Position numbers and translations under genes: made by a program. A stretch of DNA of 64,000 bases from Clostridia bacterium (lineage in GTDB: Bacteria; Bacillota; Clostridia; Lachnospirales; Lachnospiraceae): NCBI GenBank assembly GCA_003249225.1, contig QKJQ01000018.1, forward strand, positions 34,811-98,810. The letters are read 5' to 3'. The notes beneath the pieces are model-generated. The model was not told where the DNA came from. It worked only from the letters and a program-made list of their open reading frames with translations, and ran no database searches. Positions 47,040-56,292 of the stretch are shown here, piece by piece; the first letter of the stretch is position 1; each line of letters starts with the position of its first letter.

Positions 47040-47762
47040 ATGACTGATAAAGGAAAGCAATTGAAAAAGATTCGTACCAGGAATACGATATACCGCATGG
47101 AGCATTTGTATGGGAAGAAGCATGCTAGGTCACTGGCAATGACAGGAGCGGCAGCAGTTGGCGCGACACTGGCAGCAACCGGTAAACTGATCATGGGAAT
47201 ATTGGCACTTTCGTTCTTTGCCTGCGCCAATGCGTTTTACTCTTTTGGCATGATTGGTGCAAAAATCATAGCAATGTATGGTATGCAGAGAGCAGGAAAC
47301 CCAAAAGAGCAATATCGGTATTACAGAATGTCCGGTGGGATTCTGGTGCTTTCCAGCCTGATTTACATCTTATACTCCATCCGGCTGTTCGAACATCCGA
47401 TAAGAAACACATATCATGAGTTCCTGGCCATAGGAATTGCAGCAGTCACATTTTCTGAAATCGTGATAAACATGCGGGGGGTTCTGAAGACCAGACAGAA
47501 GGAGACATTACTTGTTCATGCCATAAAACGTATTAATCTTTCCGGTGCATTGATATCGCTTGTGCTGACACAGACTGCACTTTTATCTTTCACAGAGAAA
47601 GACACTGATCTTAATCGGATTTCGAGAGCAAATGGTACAATAGGCATTCTAATGGGAAGCATATCGTTTGTTCTCGGAATAATGATGATGACTATAAGAG
47701 CAAAGGCATTCGAAACAGATTCAATAAAAACAGAAGCTTCAGATACAGAGGTTTCAAAATAG
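47040..47762 (+). CDS. Multi-spanning membrane protein of unknown function
   Basis: A 240-residue integral membrane protein with a basic N-terminus (residues 1-35, Lys/Arg rich) and about six hydrophobic segments, near residues 37-62, 65-85, 102-120, 133-150, 170-188 and 200-220. No transporter signature is seen. A hydrophilic Glu/Thr/Ser tail ends the protein. The ATG at 47040 has GAGG six bases before it. It precedes the two-component system by 91 bases on the same strand and might be sensed or regulated by it. Confidence 0.65.
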   Translation: MTDKGKQLKKIRTRNTIYRMEHLYGKKHARSLAMTGAAAVGATLAATGKLIMGILALSFFACANAFYSFGMIGAKIIAMYGMQRAGNPKEQYRYYRMSGGILVLSSLIYILYSIRLFEHPIRNTYHEFLAIGIAAVTFSEIVINMRGVLKTRQKETLLVHAIKRINLSGALISLVLTQTALLSFTEKDTDLNRISRANGTIGILMGSISFVLGIMMMTIRAKAFETDSIKTEASDTEVSK

Positions 47763-47853
47763 AAGCAAAAGAACAAAGAACAAAGAACAAAGAACAGGAA
47801 GCATAAGAACCAGAGACAGAGGCAATAGAAAGAAACAAGGAGGGGGTACAGAA

Positions 47854-48525
47854 ATGATTAATATAATTGTTGTAGAAGATGATGCCAAATTGAACCAGAT
47901 CGTATGCAGATATCTGAATGACTGCGGATTTCATGCGACCGGTTGTCTGACCGCGAACGATGCATACGAGGAAATGTATAATAACATGGTTGAACTGATT
48001 ATTTCAGATATAATGATGCCGGGGATCGATGGCTTTGAATTTGCCAGAACCGTACGCCAGGTCAATAAGACCATTCCGATTCTGTTCATGTCAGCGAAAG
48101 ACGACCTGCCATCGAAACAGAAGGGATTTCAGCTTGGTATCGATGATTATATGGTAAAACCGATAGAACTGGATGAGCTATTGCTTCGGGTACGTGCACT
48201 GCTTCGCAGAGCAAATATTGAAATGGAGCGAAAGATCACGATCGGTAACCTGACATTGGACGCGGATGCAATCAGTGCGGTGATTGACAAAGAAGAGATA
48301 CCGGTCACGACAAGAGAATTCAACATTCTTTATAAACTTTTATCCTACCCGAAAAAAACATTTTCAAGAGCCCAGCTGATGGATGAATTCTGGGGAATTG
48401 ATACAGAGACAAATCTTCGTGCGGTTGATGTATACGTAACAAAGCTTAGAGATAAATTTTCGTCCTGCGATGGATTTGATATAGTGACGGTACGTGGAAT
48501 CGGATATAAGGCGGTGCTTCGATGA
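47854..48525 (+). CDS. OmpR/PhoB-family response regulator
   Basis: A 223-residue transcription factor. The receiver domain (about residues 1-120) has the acidic pocket VVEDD, the phosphorylated Asp52 in LIISDIMMPG, the Thr/Ser switch FMSAKD and the Lys in VKPIE. The winged-helix DNA-binding domain (about 128-223) shows the VTTREFNILYKL and VDVYVTKLRDKF helices and ends in VRGIGYKAV. An AAGGAGGGGG ribosome binding site precedes it. The stop overlaps the kinase start (ATGA), the classic two-component arrangement. The signal is unknown. Confidence 0.94.
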   Translation: MINIIVVEDDAKLNQIVCRYLNDCGFHATGCLTANDAYEEMYNNMVELIISDIMMPGIDGFEFARTVRQVNKTIPILFMSAKDDLPSKQKGFQLGIDDYMVKPIELDELLLRVRALLRRANIEMERKITIGNLTLDADAISAVIDKEEIPVTTREFNILYKLLSYPKKTFSRAQLMDEFWGIDTETNLRAVDVYVTKLRDKFSSCDGFDIVTVRGIGYKAVLR

Positions 48526-49601
48526 GAGAGTGGCCAGACAGGTCAGACAGAAGAAAAAAGCTGGGAAACTGGCTCAAAATCTTCGTAATTACGCTGTTTT
48601 TTCTTGGACTTTTAACAACGATACAGATGCTGATCCTTGGTCAGTACATAAAATACCAGAATATATCGAAGGAGCACATCACAGCGATCGTTATCTTCTG
48701 GATTCTTTGTGCGGTCCTTTTTACCCTGATCACGACACGGCAGATCAATCTGTGGTATGACAGGCCGATCCGGGATTTTGCGAATGCAACAAAAGCAGTA
48801 GCCAACGGTGATTTCTCGGTTTATGTTGAGACGATTCATTCTGCTGACAAACTGGATTATCTTGATTATATGTTTATGGATTTCAACAAGATGGTTGAAG
48901 AACTGGGAAGCATAGAAACATTGAAAACAGATTTTATATCGAATGTATCCCATGAAATCAAAACGCCGATCGCCATCATTCAAAATTATGCGGAGTATCT
49001 GCAAAAAGACAATCTGACCGAGGAAGAGCGCAGGGAATATGCGGGCATCATTCAGAATACGACCAGACGATTGTCTGAACTGATCACCAACATATTAAAA
49101 ATGAACAAGCTTGAAAACCAAAGCATTCAGCCGGCAGGAGCACTTTATGACCTGAGCCGACAGCTGACAGACTGTGTCATTTTGTTCGAGGAAATCTGGG
49201 AGAAAAAGCAGATCGATTTTGAAGCAGACATAGAAGATAAAGCAATGATCTTAGCAGATGAAGCACTTCTGGTACTTGTCTGGAACAATCTCTTATCCAA
49301 TGCCATAAAGTTTACAGAACCCGGCGGACATATTCTTCTTCGGCAGATCAAAGAAGGGAATAACTATATCGTAACGGTATCCGACAATGGTTGTGGCATG
49401 ACAGCGGAGGCAAAGAAACACATCTTTGATAAGTTCTACCAGGGAGATACATCGCATGCCGTCGAGGGAAATGGACTTGGACTTGCCCTGGCACTTCGTG
49501 TTCTGCAATTGCATGATGCAACGATAAAGGTTGAAAGTGAACCGGGGAAAGGGTCGGCTTTTACAGTAATCATTCCGGCAAATATAGAAATGATGAAATA
49601 A
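48522..49601 (+). CDS. Membrane sensor histidine kinase
   Basis: A 359-residue kinase, partner of the adjacent regulator. Two N-terminal membrane helices (about residues 15-40 and 50-70) enclose almost no extracellular loop, so it probably senses the membrane or a partner protein, as in BceS-like intramembrane-sensing kinases. A HAMP-like linker follows, then the dimerisation/phosphoacceptor helix with His about 144 in NVSHEIKTP, and the ATPase with N-box NNLLSNAIKFT, G1 VSDNGCGMT and G2 GNGLGLAL. The C-terminal codons are encoded by an octanucleotide repeat, and the stop lies in its second unit. Confidence 0.93.
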   Translation: MREWPDRSDRRKKLGNWLKIFVITLFFLGLLTTIQMLILGQYIKYQNISKEHITAIVIFWILCAVLFTLITTRQINLWYDRPIRDFANATKAVANGDFSVYVETIHSADKLDYLDYMFMDFNKMVEELGSIETLKTDFISNVSHEIKTPIAIIQNYAEYLQKDNLTEEERREYAGIIQNTTRRLSELITNILKMNKLENQSIQPAGALYDLSRQLTDCVILFEEIWEKKQIDFEADIEDKAMILADEALLVLVWNNLLSNAIKFTEPGGHILLRQIKEGNNYIVTVSDNGCGMTAEAKKHIFDKFYQGDTSHAVEGNGLGLALALRVLQLHDATIKVESEPGKGSAFTVIIPANIEMMK

Positions 49602-49658
49602 TGAAATGATAAAATGATGAAATGATGAGATGAGGAAATGAGGAAATGATGAAATGAT
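49587..49658 (+). repeat. Octanucleotide tandem repeat, nine units
   Basis: Nine imperfect copies of GAAATGAT run from 49587 to 49658. They contain the last kinase codons and stop (49599-49601), the GAGG ribosome binding site (made by GAGATGAG and GAAATGAG units), and the ATG ATG start of the next gene. Unit number is not a multiple of three, so slippage would change the kinase tail and the spacing of the next start. Confidence 0.8.
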
Positions 49659-50196
49659 GGAAAAAGAACAACGGGAATTTATTGCATATGACTATAAACA
49701 GGTTCAGACACACCCAAATAAAAGTTCATTTATGATCGACAGTTATCAGAACTTTGGATGGACCTTGGATGAGAACGCAAAACCATCTTATCCCTCTTCC
49801 GGTCCGTCCTTTAAGACCGTGCTTCGCTTTAAGAGAGACCGAAAAATTATGAATAAAATGGAGCTGACACGATTGCAGCGTAATTTTGAATTCTGCCTGA
49901 AAGAGATAGAACATCTGGAGCAGTCAAAAACATCAAAAGCAACGATGCTCTCTCTTATTGTGGGGATTGTTGGAACTGCCTTTGTGGCAGGTTCGGTTTT
50001 TCTGATTACAGCGCAGACGCCCCATATAATCTTTGGTATAATCATGGCAGTTCCTGGATTTCTTGGATGGATCATTCCTTACTTCCTATATAAAACTGAA
50101 GTGGCGAAGCGAGTTGAGGTAATAGAACCGCTGATTGAAGAGAAGCAGGATGAAATCTATGCAATATGTGAAAAAGGAAACAGGCTGTTGGAGTAA
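49654..50196 (+). CDS. Membrane protein of unknown function
   Basis: A 180-residue protein with a hydrophilic first 90 residues, including a coiled helix (about 68-90), two hydrophobic helices (about 96-117 and 122-140) and a charged cytoplasmic tail. No named family is recognised; the pattern suits a small accessory protein in the membrane. The start is inside the octamer repeat: ATG at 49654 or 49657, with GAGG at 49640-49643. It is 52 bases after the sensor kinase and probably in the same transcript. Confidence 0.6.
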   Translation: MMEKEQREFIAYDYKQVQTHPNKSSFMIDSYQNFGWTLDENAKPSYPSSGPSFKTVLRFKRDRKIMNKMELTRLQRNFEFCLKEIEHLEQSKTSKATMLSLIVGIVGTAFVAGSVFLITAQTPHIIFGIIMAVPGFLGWIIPYFLYKTEVAKRVEVIEPLIEEKQDEIYAICEKGNRLLE

Positions 50197-50273
50197 TCAA
50201 ACAATGATATAGGCTGAGGATAAGCAACCTCTGAATACGTATCAATGGTATTTTTACAGATTGTAACACATTT

Positions 50274-51086
50274 TTAGGAAAGCCCGGCACAGCGTGCCTC
50301 AATCAATTCCACCAGTTTATTTTTCTCCTTTTGTGAGATCCATTCACAAAGTCTTGCGGCGGCAATCGGCAGTTCCCATTGTTCAATCTCTTGTTTTGTA
50401 TGACCTGTGATTGAAAGATATTCTTTTAAATAGATCTTATGGATGTGACGTTGTACGAGTGAAATCAGCAGGCGAACAAAACCAGGCAGATGTTCAACGT
50501 TTCCATACCGCATGATCAGACTGGTCCGTGCCACATCGGCACATTCATCGCCGTATCCGGCTGTCATCCAGTCAAGTATATAGACATCCTCTTCTTTGAG
50601 CATCAGATTGCCGGGATGAAAATCCATGTGACACAGAGAGTTACCATCCGGCAATGTTTGCAGATACCTTTGTATGAATTCGGTATCTTCAGCAGACAGA
50701 ATATTATTGTGTGAGATTTGAGATGATAATAGTTCCTTAACGCTTTTTATATCCGGTGGGACAGGACGATGTATGTTCGCATGCGTACGTGCAAGATCTT
50801 TAGAATATTCATTCATCGTAAAAAGATGAGTCAGCATCAGTTTTAGCATGCTGGTTCCATGGACTTCCTGATAAACGATACCTTTGCGATCGTTTACGGA
50901 TATCATTTCAAAAGCTCTTGGCACGCATCTCAAGATTTTTTGGATATGAAGGTTGTTGTTATATTCCTGTATGATAGCTGCTTCATTCAGGGATGTGCGA
51001 AATAATTTTACGATTCTTTGGTCTTCGATACGGTATATTTCTGCCGTGTTCCCCTGACCAATCAGGTTTTCTTTCTTTAGCTTCAT
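50274..51086 (-). CDS. Aminoglycoside-phosphotransferase-fold (APH) kinase
   Basis: A 270-residue kinase-like protein. The N-lobe reads LIGQGNTAEIYRIED with the ATP Lys in IVKLF. The catalytic loop is CHMDFHPGNLML (HxDxxxxN) and the metal Asp is in YILDWMTAGYGD. The family phosphorylates aminoglycosides, choline, homoserine or other alcohols; the substrate here is unknown, and a housekeeping metabolic kinase is likelier than drug resistance. I chose the ATG at 51086 with GGGAG five bases upstream; a 40-residue longer frame to 51206 lacks such a site. Confidence 0.85.
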   Translation of the reverse strand: MKLKKENLIGQGNTAEIYRIEDQRIVKLFRTSLNEAAIIQEYNNNLHIQKILRCVPRAFEMISVNDRKGIVYQEVHGTSMLKLMLTHLFTMNEYSKDLARTHANIHRPVPPDIKSVKELLSSQISHNNILSAEDTEFIQRYLQTLPDGNSLCHMDFHPGNLMLKEEDVYILDWMTAGYGDECADVARTSLIMRYGNVEHLPGFVRLLISLVQRHIHKIYLKEYLSITGHTKQEIEQWELPIAAARLCEWISQKEKNKLVELIEARCAGLS

Positions 51087-51453
51087 TATAACTCCCATTC
51101 TTACGCCTATTCCAGCGCATATTGATGTAAAATAACTTTGGTAACGTTCATTCACACAGTTATAAGGAAAAAGTGCTTCCGCCTCCCAATCCCTGCGCGA
51201 TATCAATGATTTTTTCCATTATATAGGATGAAGCAGCGTGTTTTCATTAAGAATGAATTAATATTTCTCAAACACTATGAAAACATTTCGTAAATAATAG
51301 TCTGGTAAAGTACAGATAGCAGAAGACAAGTAAGAAAGTATATAAGAGCAGGGAATGCAAGATGTTTGGAACAGAAATTTTCGCTGTCTGTCAGCAGCGG
51401 GAAAATTCTCTATGTGTCCTTACAATCACAGCCGGAATGGAAGGAGAAAATGT
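51087..51453. other. Divergent intergenic region
   Basis: A/T-rich spacer between the APH-type kinase (minus) and the small basic protein (plus). I see no convincing promoter hexamer pair, hairpin or short gene; an apparent 33-residue extension upstream of 51454 has no ribosome binding site. Confidence 0.4.
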
Positions 51454-51693
51454 ATGGCAAGATCAAGAGCAGCAGCTACAAATAAAAAATTTGAGAGAGT
51501 GATACGAAAAGGTTACAAGTCGATTGAAAATGGTGTAGTAGGCGGTTATAAGAAAATGGAATCCGGAGTAGTGTATGTTTTTTCAAAGGTAACAGATCAC
51601 TTTGTGGACCTGTATCTGACGAACGAAGACGAAACAGTAGAGCAGGCGAAGAAAAGACTTCGTGAAACTCAAAAAAATCGTATGAAAATGTAA
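51454..51693 (+). CDS. Small basic protein of unknown function
   Basis: A 79-residue protein rich in Lys and Arg, without membrane helix. The middle has an imperfect internal repeat, KSIENGVVGGYKKMESGVVY, which suggests an amphipathic structure, and the C-terminal half is a charged helix (VEQAKKRLRETQKNR). Members of this kind occur widely in Lachnospiraceae as short hypotheticals; I know no function. AAGGAGAAAATGT precedes the ATG at 51454, which decides the start against an earlier in-frame ATG at 51355. Confidence 0.65.
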   Translation: MARSRAAATNKKFERVIRKGYKSIENGVVGGYKKMESGVVYVFSKVTDHFVDLYLTNEDETVEQAKKRLRETQKNRMKM

Positions 51694-51730
51694 AAATAAG
51701 TCGTTCTAATATTGTATTTTAGAATTCTCA

Positions 51731-51792
51731 TTGCCTGCTGTACAAACCTCCGTTATAATGAAAGATATATTTTCATTGTTGCGGAGGTTTTT
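51731..51792 (+). promoter_or_regulatory. Promoter nested in a ribosome-binding-site-hiding hairpin
   Basis: TTGCCT (51731-51736), 17 bases, TATAAT (51754-51759) is a good sigma-A promoter. AAACCTCCG (51744-51752) pairs with CGGAGGTTT (51782-51790), and AATGAAA (51757-51763) with TTTCATT (51771-51777). The hairpin contains the GGAGG site of the next gene. Its left arm lies upstream of the expected transcription start, so only read-through RNA can fold it. A T run after it could also make it a terminator. Confidence 0.65.
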
Positions 51793-51793
51793 C

Positions 51794-53017
51794 ATGGAGT
51801 ATAAAATTATAGCCCTGCCAAAAGAAACATGGAAAGGTAAGATCCTTCCCATGGGGTATACAACGAATGAGTATTTTGATCTTGAAATGCAAAAGTATGA
51901 GAATGGATATACAGTCAATATCGTAAAAAAGGCATTTAGCCACCCGGTCACACATACACCAGAAGAATATGATTATCCGGATAAGTTATACGAAGATCAT
52001 TGGGAGAAAGCCTATGCATGGGGTGTTTTGAAGGAGAATGAGCTGATTGCCGCGATAGAGACAGCACCCGAAGAATGGACGAATCGTCTTCGTGTTACGG
52101 AGTTATGGGTCGCAGAGGAACACAGAAGAAAGAAAATCGCACATCGCCTGATGGCAATTGCAAAAGAACAGGCCAGGAGAGAACGAAGAAGGGCTATCAT
52201 ACTTGAAACGCAGTCCTGTAACACAGATGCTATTTCATTTTACGAACAGGAGGGGTTTCTGCTGATTGGATTTGACTCCTGCTGTTACCAAAATGATGAC
52301 GTGGCAAGAAAAGAAGTCAGACTTGAACTGGGTTTTTTGTTACCACGGAAACAAAAAGTTACCAGAGACGAGATCGAGATTCGGATGGAAACAAAAGCAG
52401 ACTGGTACGAGACCGAATTAATGACACAACGTGCTTTTTGGAACAAGCACCACCTTGGCTGTGACGAACATTATCTGGTACATAAATTACGTGAAGACGA
52501 AGCATATCTGCCAGAACTTAGCCGGATAGCTGTGAAAGACGGTAAAGTAATTGGCTGTATTCTCTGCTCGAAAGCATATTGTATTGAGGAGGGAGAGAGG
52601 AAGACAGAAAACGCTATCCTTACGAATACAAATGAAATCAGGCATGAACTGATTACCTTTGGACCCTTATGCGTTGATCCCAAATGGCAAGGGTGTGGTG
52701 TAGGGGAATTACTGCTTCAGGAGACAAAAAGGCTGGCCTTAGATATGGGATACCCTGGTATAGTGATATTTGGGGAGCCTGATTATTATCCAAGACTTGG
52801 CTTTAAGACCTGTGATTCTTTTGGTATTACGACCAGGGAAGGAAAGAACTTTGATGCATTCATGGGATATGAACTAAAGGAAGGTTCTATGAAGAATATA
52901 AAAGGAAAATTTTATGAAGCAGAAGTCTTTGAAAACCTTGCAAAAGAAGAAGTGGAAGAATTCAATAAAAAGTTTCCGCCTCTTGAAAAGATGAGATACC
53001 CGGGTCAGTGGGACTAA
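51794..53017 (+). CDS. Double GNAT-family acetyltransferase
   Basis: A 407-residue protein with two GNAT domains, which move an acetyl group from acetyl-CoA to an amine. Domain 1 (about 70-180) has the acetyl-CoA loop VAEEHRRKKIAHRL and the C-terminal SFYEQEGF motif. Domain 2 (about 205-360) has VDPKWQGCGVGELLL, the better-preserved QGxGxG type, and YYPRLGFKT. The last 40 residues add a hydrophilic tail. The start at 51794 lies three bases after the hairpin-hidden GGAGG. Substrates are unknown; domain 2 resembles YhbS-like N-acetyltransferases. Confidence 0.85.
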   Translation: MEYKIIALPKETWKGKILPMGYTTNEYFDLEMQKYENGYTVNIVKKAFSHPVTHTPEEYDYPDKLYEDHWEKAYAWGVLKENELIAAIETAPEEWTNRLRVTELWVAEEHRRKKIAHRLMAIAKEQARRERRRAIILETQSCNTDAISFYEQEGFLLIGFDSCCYQNDDVARKEVRLELGFLLPRKQKVTRDEIEIRMETKADWYETELMTQRAFWNKHHLGCDEHYLVHKLREDEAYLPELSRIAVKDGKVIGCILCSKAYCIEEGERKTENAILTNTNEIRHELITFGPLCVDPKWQGCGVGELLLQETKRLALDMGYPGIVIFGEPDYYPRLGFKTCDSFGITTREGKNFDAFMGYELKEGSMKNIKGKFYEAEVFENLAKEEVEEFNKKFPPLEKMRYPGQWD

Positions 53018-53114
53018 GCAGAAACGCTGCATTTTGTGGATAGTAAGAAGAGCAGTGCTGATAAAAGGAATGGAAACATCGGAACACTTATTCAATGGAA
53101 GGGAAGGAGAAGCT

Positions 53115-53819
53115 ATGGAGAAAAGATATGAATTCGGGGATTTTATTGATATTTTATCGGTGCTTCGATCAGAAGACGGGTGCCCTTGGGACAGGGAGCA
53201 GACACATAGCTCTTTGAAAAAATGTCTGCTTGAAGAATCTTATGAAGTGCTGGAAGGAATTGACCGATTAGAGCAGACAGGAAATTCGTCCAATCTTAAG
53301 GAAGAACTGGGAGATGTTCTTTTGCAGGTCGCGCTCCATTCTCAGATTGCAAAAGAAGAGGAATTATTTACAATTGATGATGTAATTCAGGAGATATCAG
53401 AGAAAATGATACGTCGCCATCCTCATGTTTTTGGCGATGATGATATTCAACAGTCCGAAATTGTGCTCGAACGCTGGGAAGATATCAAAAAAGCGGAAAA
53501 GGAAATAAAAGAAGAAGCGGATACCCTGCGAAACATACCCAAAGCATTTCCGCCGATTCTTCGTGCGAATAAAGTGATAAAGAAGGCAGAAAAATTATAT
53601 GGTGAGAAACTGGTTCCGGAGATTTTGAGGAATGATGTAATTATGGAAGCGGATCAGCTCCAGGCATGCTGCGGTATGGATAACAAAGAAGAAATGGAGC
53701 AGATTATCGGTGAGATGTTCTTTATGCTTACGAAACTTTCAAGAGCCTATGGAATAGACCCGGAAAATGCAATGGAAGAAGCAACGAATCGATTTATTGA
53801 ACAGTTTGAAAAACCATAA
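53115..53819 (+). CDS. mazG: MazG nucleoside triphosphate pyrophosphohydrolase
   Basis: An all-alpha NTP pyrophosphatase of 234 residues that cleaves (d)NTPs to NMP and pyrophosphate, a housekeeping function. The N-terminal LRSEDGCPWDREQTHSSL signature is clear (split here over residues 15-33). The metal-binding EExxE helix is LEESYEVLEGID, and the EELGDVLLQVALHSQIA helix with its ExxD follows. The length fits a single MazG domain plus C-terminal half. The ATG at 53115 is preceded by AAGGAGAAGC, and a longer frame from 53034 is rejected. Confidence 0.92.
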   Translation: MEKRYEFGDFIDILSVLRSEDGCPWDREQTHSSLKKCLLEESYEVLEGIDRLEQTGNSSNLKEELGDVLLQVALHSQIAKEEELFTIDDVIQEISEKMIRRHPHVFGDDDIQQSEIVLERWEDIKKAEKEIKEEADTLRNIPKAFPPILRANKVIKKAEKLYGEKLVPEILRNDVIMEADQLQACCGMDNKEEMEQIIGEMFFMLTKLSRAYGIDPENAMEEATNRFIEQFEKP

Positions 53820-53861
53820 TCCCGATATATAGTAAAGTTCATAGAAGGTCAGGAGGTCATT

Positions 53862-56057
53862 ATGTTTTCCAGTAAGATATTCAGAAATCTTTTTTTCTCC
53901 TATATTATTATTATCTTTGTCTGCTTGTTTGTATATACATCTCTGATCTTATACGAGAATCATATCATAAACAATGAGAGGACAACAAGAGAGAGTGAGA
54001 TCATTACCGATGAAATGAACAGCATTTTAAAGGAACGATTTCTTTATGCCCAGAATATTGTTCTGGACCTGAATAATTCTTCAACGCTCAAACAACTCTA
54101 CTTTAGTATTGTTACAAACGAGCAGCTGAATTCTTATGATTTACTGTCCATTACAACGGAACTTCAGATGAAGCAGTCTTCGAGCCGCCTGATGATTGAT
54201 GAAGTACTGATCTTCATGAATTCAGGCAATAAAGCTTATTCAAGCAGCGGGGGCGTAATCAATCTTCAGGATACCTACCAAAAGCCAGCGGCAGGTTTCC
54301 CAAGCTTTATGGTATCGACTGTGAAGGAGCTGTTTGGGCTTGAGAACAGCGAGCGTTACTCTTTTAGCAGGAAATATCTGATATACTGCGATGAATACAC
54401 ATATCAGGAAGGCAGTAAGATTGGAACAATTGGTATATTATTCAACATTACAACACTGAAAGAAGATATCGAAAAGCTGCTGGATGATGGTTATGGCGTG
54501 ACGATTTTTCTCGATGAGGAAGAGTTGTTCTCCATCGGGGAGGTAACAAAGATCGAGTATACGAAAGAATCCGAGGAACTTCCGGGCATAACGGTCACCT
54601 TATATGCACCGGAGCATACAAATTTAAACCAGAATACGCTTTTGTTTTTTATGCTGGGCACGATTTCAATCTTCTCTGTGTTATTCATTCTGCTGGCCTA
54701 TCGTATATCAAAAAAGTATTATCAGCCAATCGATACGATTGAGCATATGGTAATGCTTCAAAGTTCAAAAAATGCAGAAGGGGAAGCCGCAAAAAGTGCA
54801 GCCAGTGCAGAAGTTGGTGAGATGGAATCCATCATACAGGGTATATCCAGTCTGATCGGTGAAAAGAATAAATACCAGGAAAAGATGCTGATAATATCAC
54901 CCTATGCGCAGACTGGTATGCTGCATGGTGTTCTGACCGGGAACATGGAAAGTGATTCGATCCGGGTTCTGACGGAAGAGAACTATCTGGATCTGATCAA
55001 ACCATTCTTTATTGTTTCAATTGTTAACTTTGCCTATGGAACACCACCGGATAAACTGCAGGAACACCAACAGAGGATGTCCGATCTTTTTAAAATGATA
55101 TGTACCGTCTTTTCGACCGATGAACTTCATCTGGTTTATTACAACCGTGATCTGTACAATGTATATCTGATTGCAAACAGTGAGAACGATCATCCACTGG
55201 ATGAACTCTTCTATCAGATTCAACGTTATATCAGCGAATCACTGTCAGGGAATGACTGTATCGTAACGATCGGAGTAGACGAAGTTAAGAATGATATCGG
55301 TGCCTTACAGGATGCCTGTGAAGGAGCTTTGCTTGCACTTGATGAAATGATGATCAATGGCCGCGGTGAGGTATATTTTTATGATACAAGAAAATCAAAC
55401 CAGGCAGATTACTATTTTCCAAAGAATTTCACGGAAAAACTGATCAAGGTACTCAAGAAGGAGCAGAAAGAAGATATCCGTCAGATGATGGCCGACATCT
55501 TCGAAAAGAACTGGACCCTGGATGGCAGTCCTGAGATGTACCATGCACTCGTGGATGAACTGCATCTCTCTGTTATTAAGTCTATCAAGGAAGTAACCGA
55601 TCTGAATACAACACATATCAGTGTAGAAAAGATTAGGTCGTTCGCTACACTGGAAGAGATTTTTCAGTATTATGAGGCGGCATTGAATTCGGCAATACAG
55701 TCGATTACGCAGGCAGATGAAGAAAAGACACAGTACAATCAGATGGAGGAGGAAATCTTAAAATTCATTGAAGAACATTACTGTGAACCGGAAATGTCCC
55801 TGCAGCTGTTGATTGACACCTTTAATGTGAGTAGTAAATATCTGTCACTTTTTTGTAAGAATCACTACGATACAACATATCTTCAATATATACAGAACAA
55901 AAGAATAGAAAAAGCACTGGAATTAATGCGCTCGAAACAATATTCATTATCACAGATCAGTCAGATATGTGGGTATACCAATCAATTAACGTTTCGAAGA
56001 AATTTTAAATCTGTCACCGGTGTAAACCCCAGTGATTTCAATGATTCAGAAGAATAA
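53862..56057 (+). CDS. Membrane-bound AraC-type regulator with extracellular sensor
   Basis: A 731-residue one-component regulator. Membrane helix 1 is at about residues 9-30 and helix 2 at about 259-283, with an extracellular Cache-like sensory domain between. A cytoplasmic region (about 290-620) with coiled segments follows. The AraC-type DNA-binding domain is at the end (about 640-731; MSLQLLIDTFNVSSKYLSLFCKN and SQICGYTNQLTFRRNFKSVTG, read in pieces). Such proteins occur beside sugar ABC importers of the LplBC type in Paenibacillus and Lachnospiraceae and switch them on when a sugar or its binding protein is sensed. It is followed by such an importer here. A GGAGGTCATT ribosome binding site is present. 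Confidence 0.87.
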   Translation: MFSSKIFRNLFFSYIIIIFVCLFVYTSLILYENHIINNERTTRESEIITDEMNSILKERFLYAQNIVLDLNNSSTLKQLYFSIVTNEQLNSYDLLSITTELQMKQSSSRLMIDEVLIFMNSGNKAYSSSGGVINLQDTYQKPAAGFPSFMVSTVKELFGLENSERYSFSRKYLIYCDEYTYQEGSKIGTIGILFNITTLKEDIEKLLDDGYGVTIFLDEEELFSIGEVTKIEYTKESEELPGITVTLYAPEHTNLNQNTLLFFMLGTISIFSVLFILLAYRISKKYYQPIDTIEHMVMLQSSKNAEGEAAKSAASAEVGEMESIIQGISSLIGEKNKYQEKMLIISPYAQTGMLHGVLTGNMESDSIRVLTEENYLDLIKPFFIVSIVNFAYGTPPDKLQEHQQRMSDLFKMICTVFSTDELHLVYYNRDLYNVYLIANSENDHPLDELFYQIQRYISESLSGNDCIVTIGVDEVKNDIGALQDACEGALLALDEMMINGRGEVYFYDTRKSNQADYYFPKNFTEKLIKVLKKEQKEDIRQMMADIFEKNWTLDGSPEMYHALVDELHLSVIKSIKEVTDLNTTHISVEKIRSFATLEEIFQYYEAALNSAIQSITQADEEKTQYNQMEEEILKFIEEHYCEPEMSLQLLIDTFNVSSKYLSLFCKNHYDTTYLQYIQNKRIEKALELMRSKQYSLSQISQICGYTNQLTFRRNFKSVTGVNPSDFNDSEE

Positions 56058-56060
56058 TAA

Positions 56061-56098
56061 AAAATGATGCATGTCAAGATATGCATCATTTTTTTCTG
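56061..56098 (+). terminator. Intrinsic terminator after the AraC-type regulator
   Basis: AAAATGATGCAT (56061-56072) pairs with ATGCATCATTTT (56081-56092) around GTCAAGAT, followed by T residues. It ends the regulator transcript before the sugar importer. Confidence 0.85.
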
Positions 56099-56292
56099 CA
56101 AATCCGACAAAAATACTGTAGAAAAAAATGATGCTTTGCATGAATGTGTGTATCATGTATGATAACCGTGTGCTTAATGAACAAAAACTATACGATATGC
56201 ACTATAAGAGTGTTGCGTGTTGATTGTAATAAAAAGGCACAGAATCGTAGATGTGAAGGATAGCAATTGTAAGATTGAACACCGGAGGTAAT

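Noticed and set aside
49587..49658. Tandem repeat as a CRISPR array
   Set aside because: Units are 8 bases with no spacers and partly coding.
50274..51206. Longer APH-type kinase starting at 51206
   Set aside because: The extra 40 residues do not match the fold and the GGGAG site decides for 51086.
53822..53828. CCGATAT before the membrane AraC regulator, as a second sigma-D promoter
   Set aside because: No TAAA-like box 15 bases upstream (AGTT there), and the sequence is partly just after the mazG stop.
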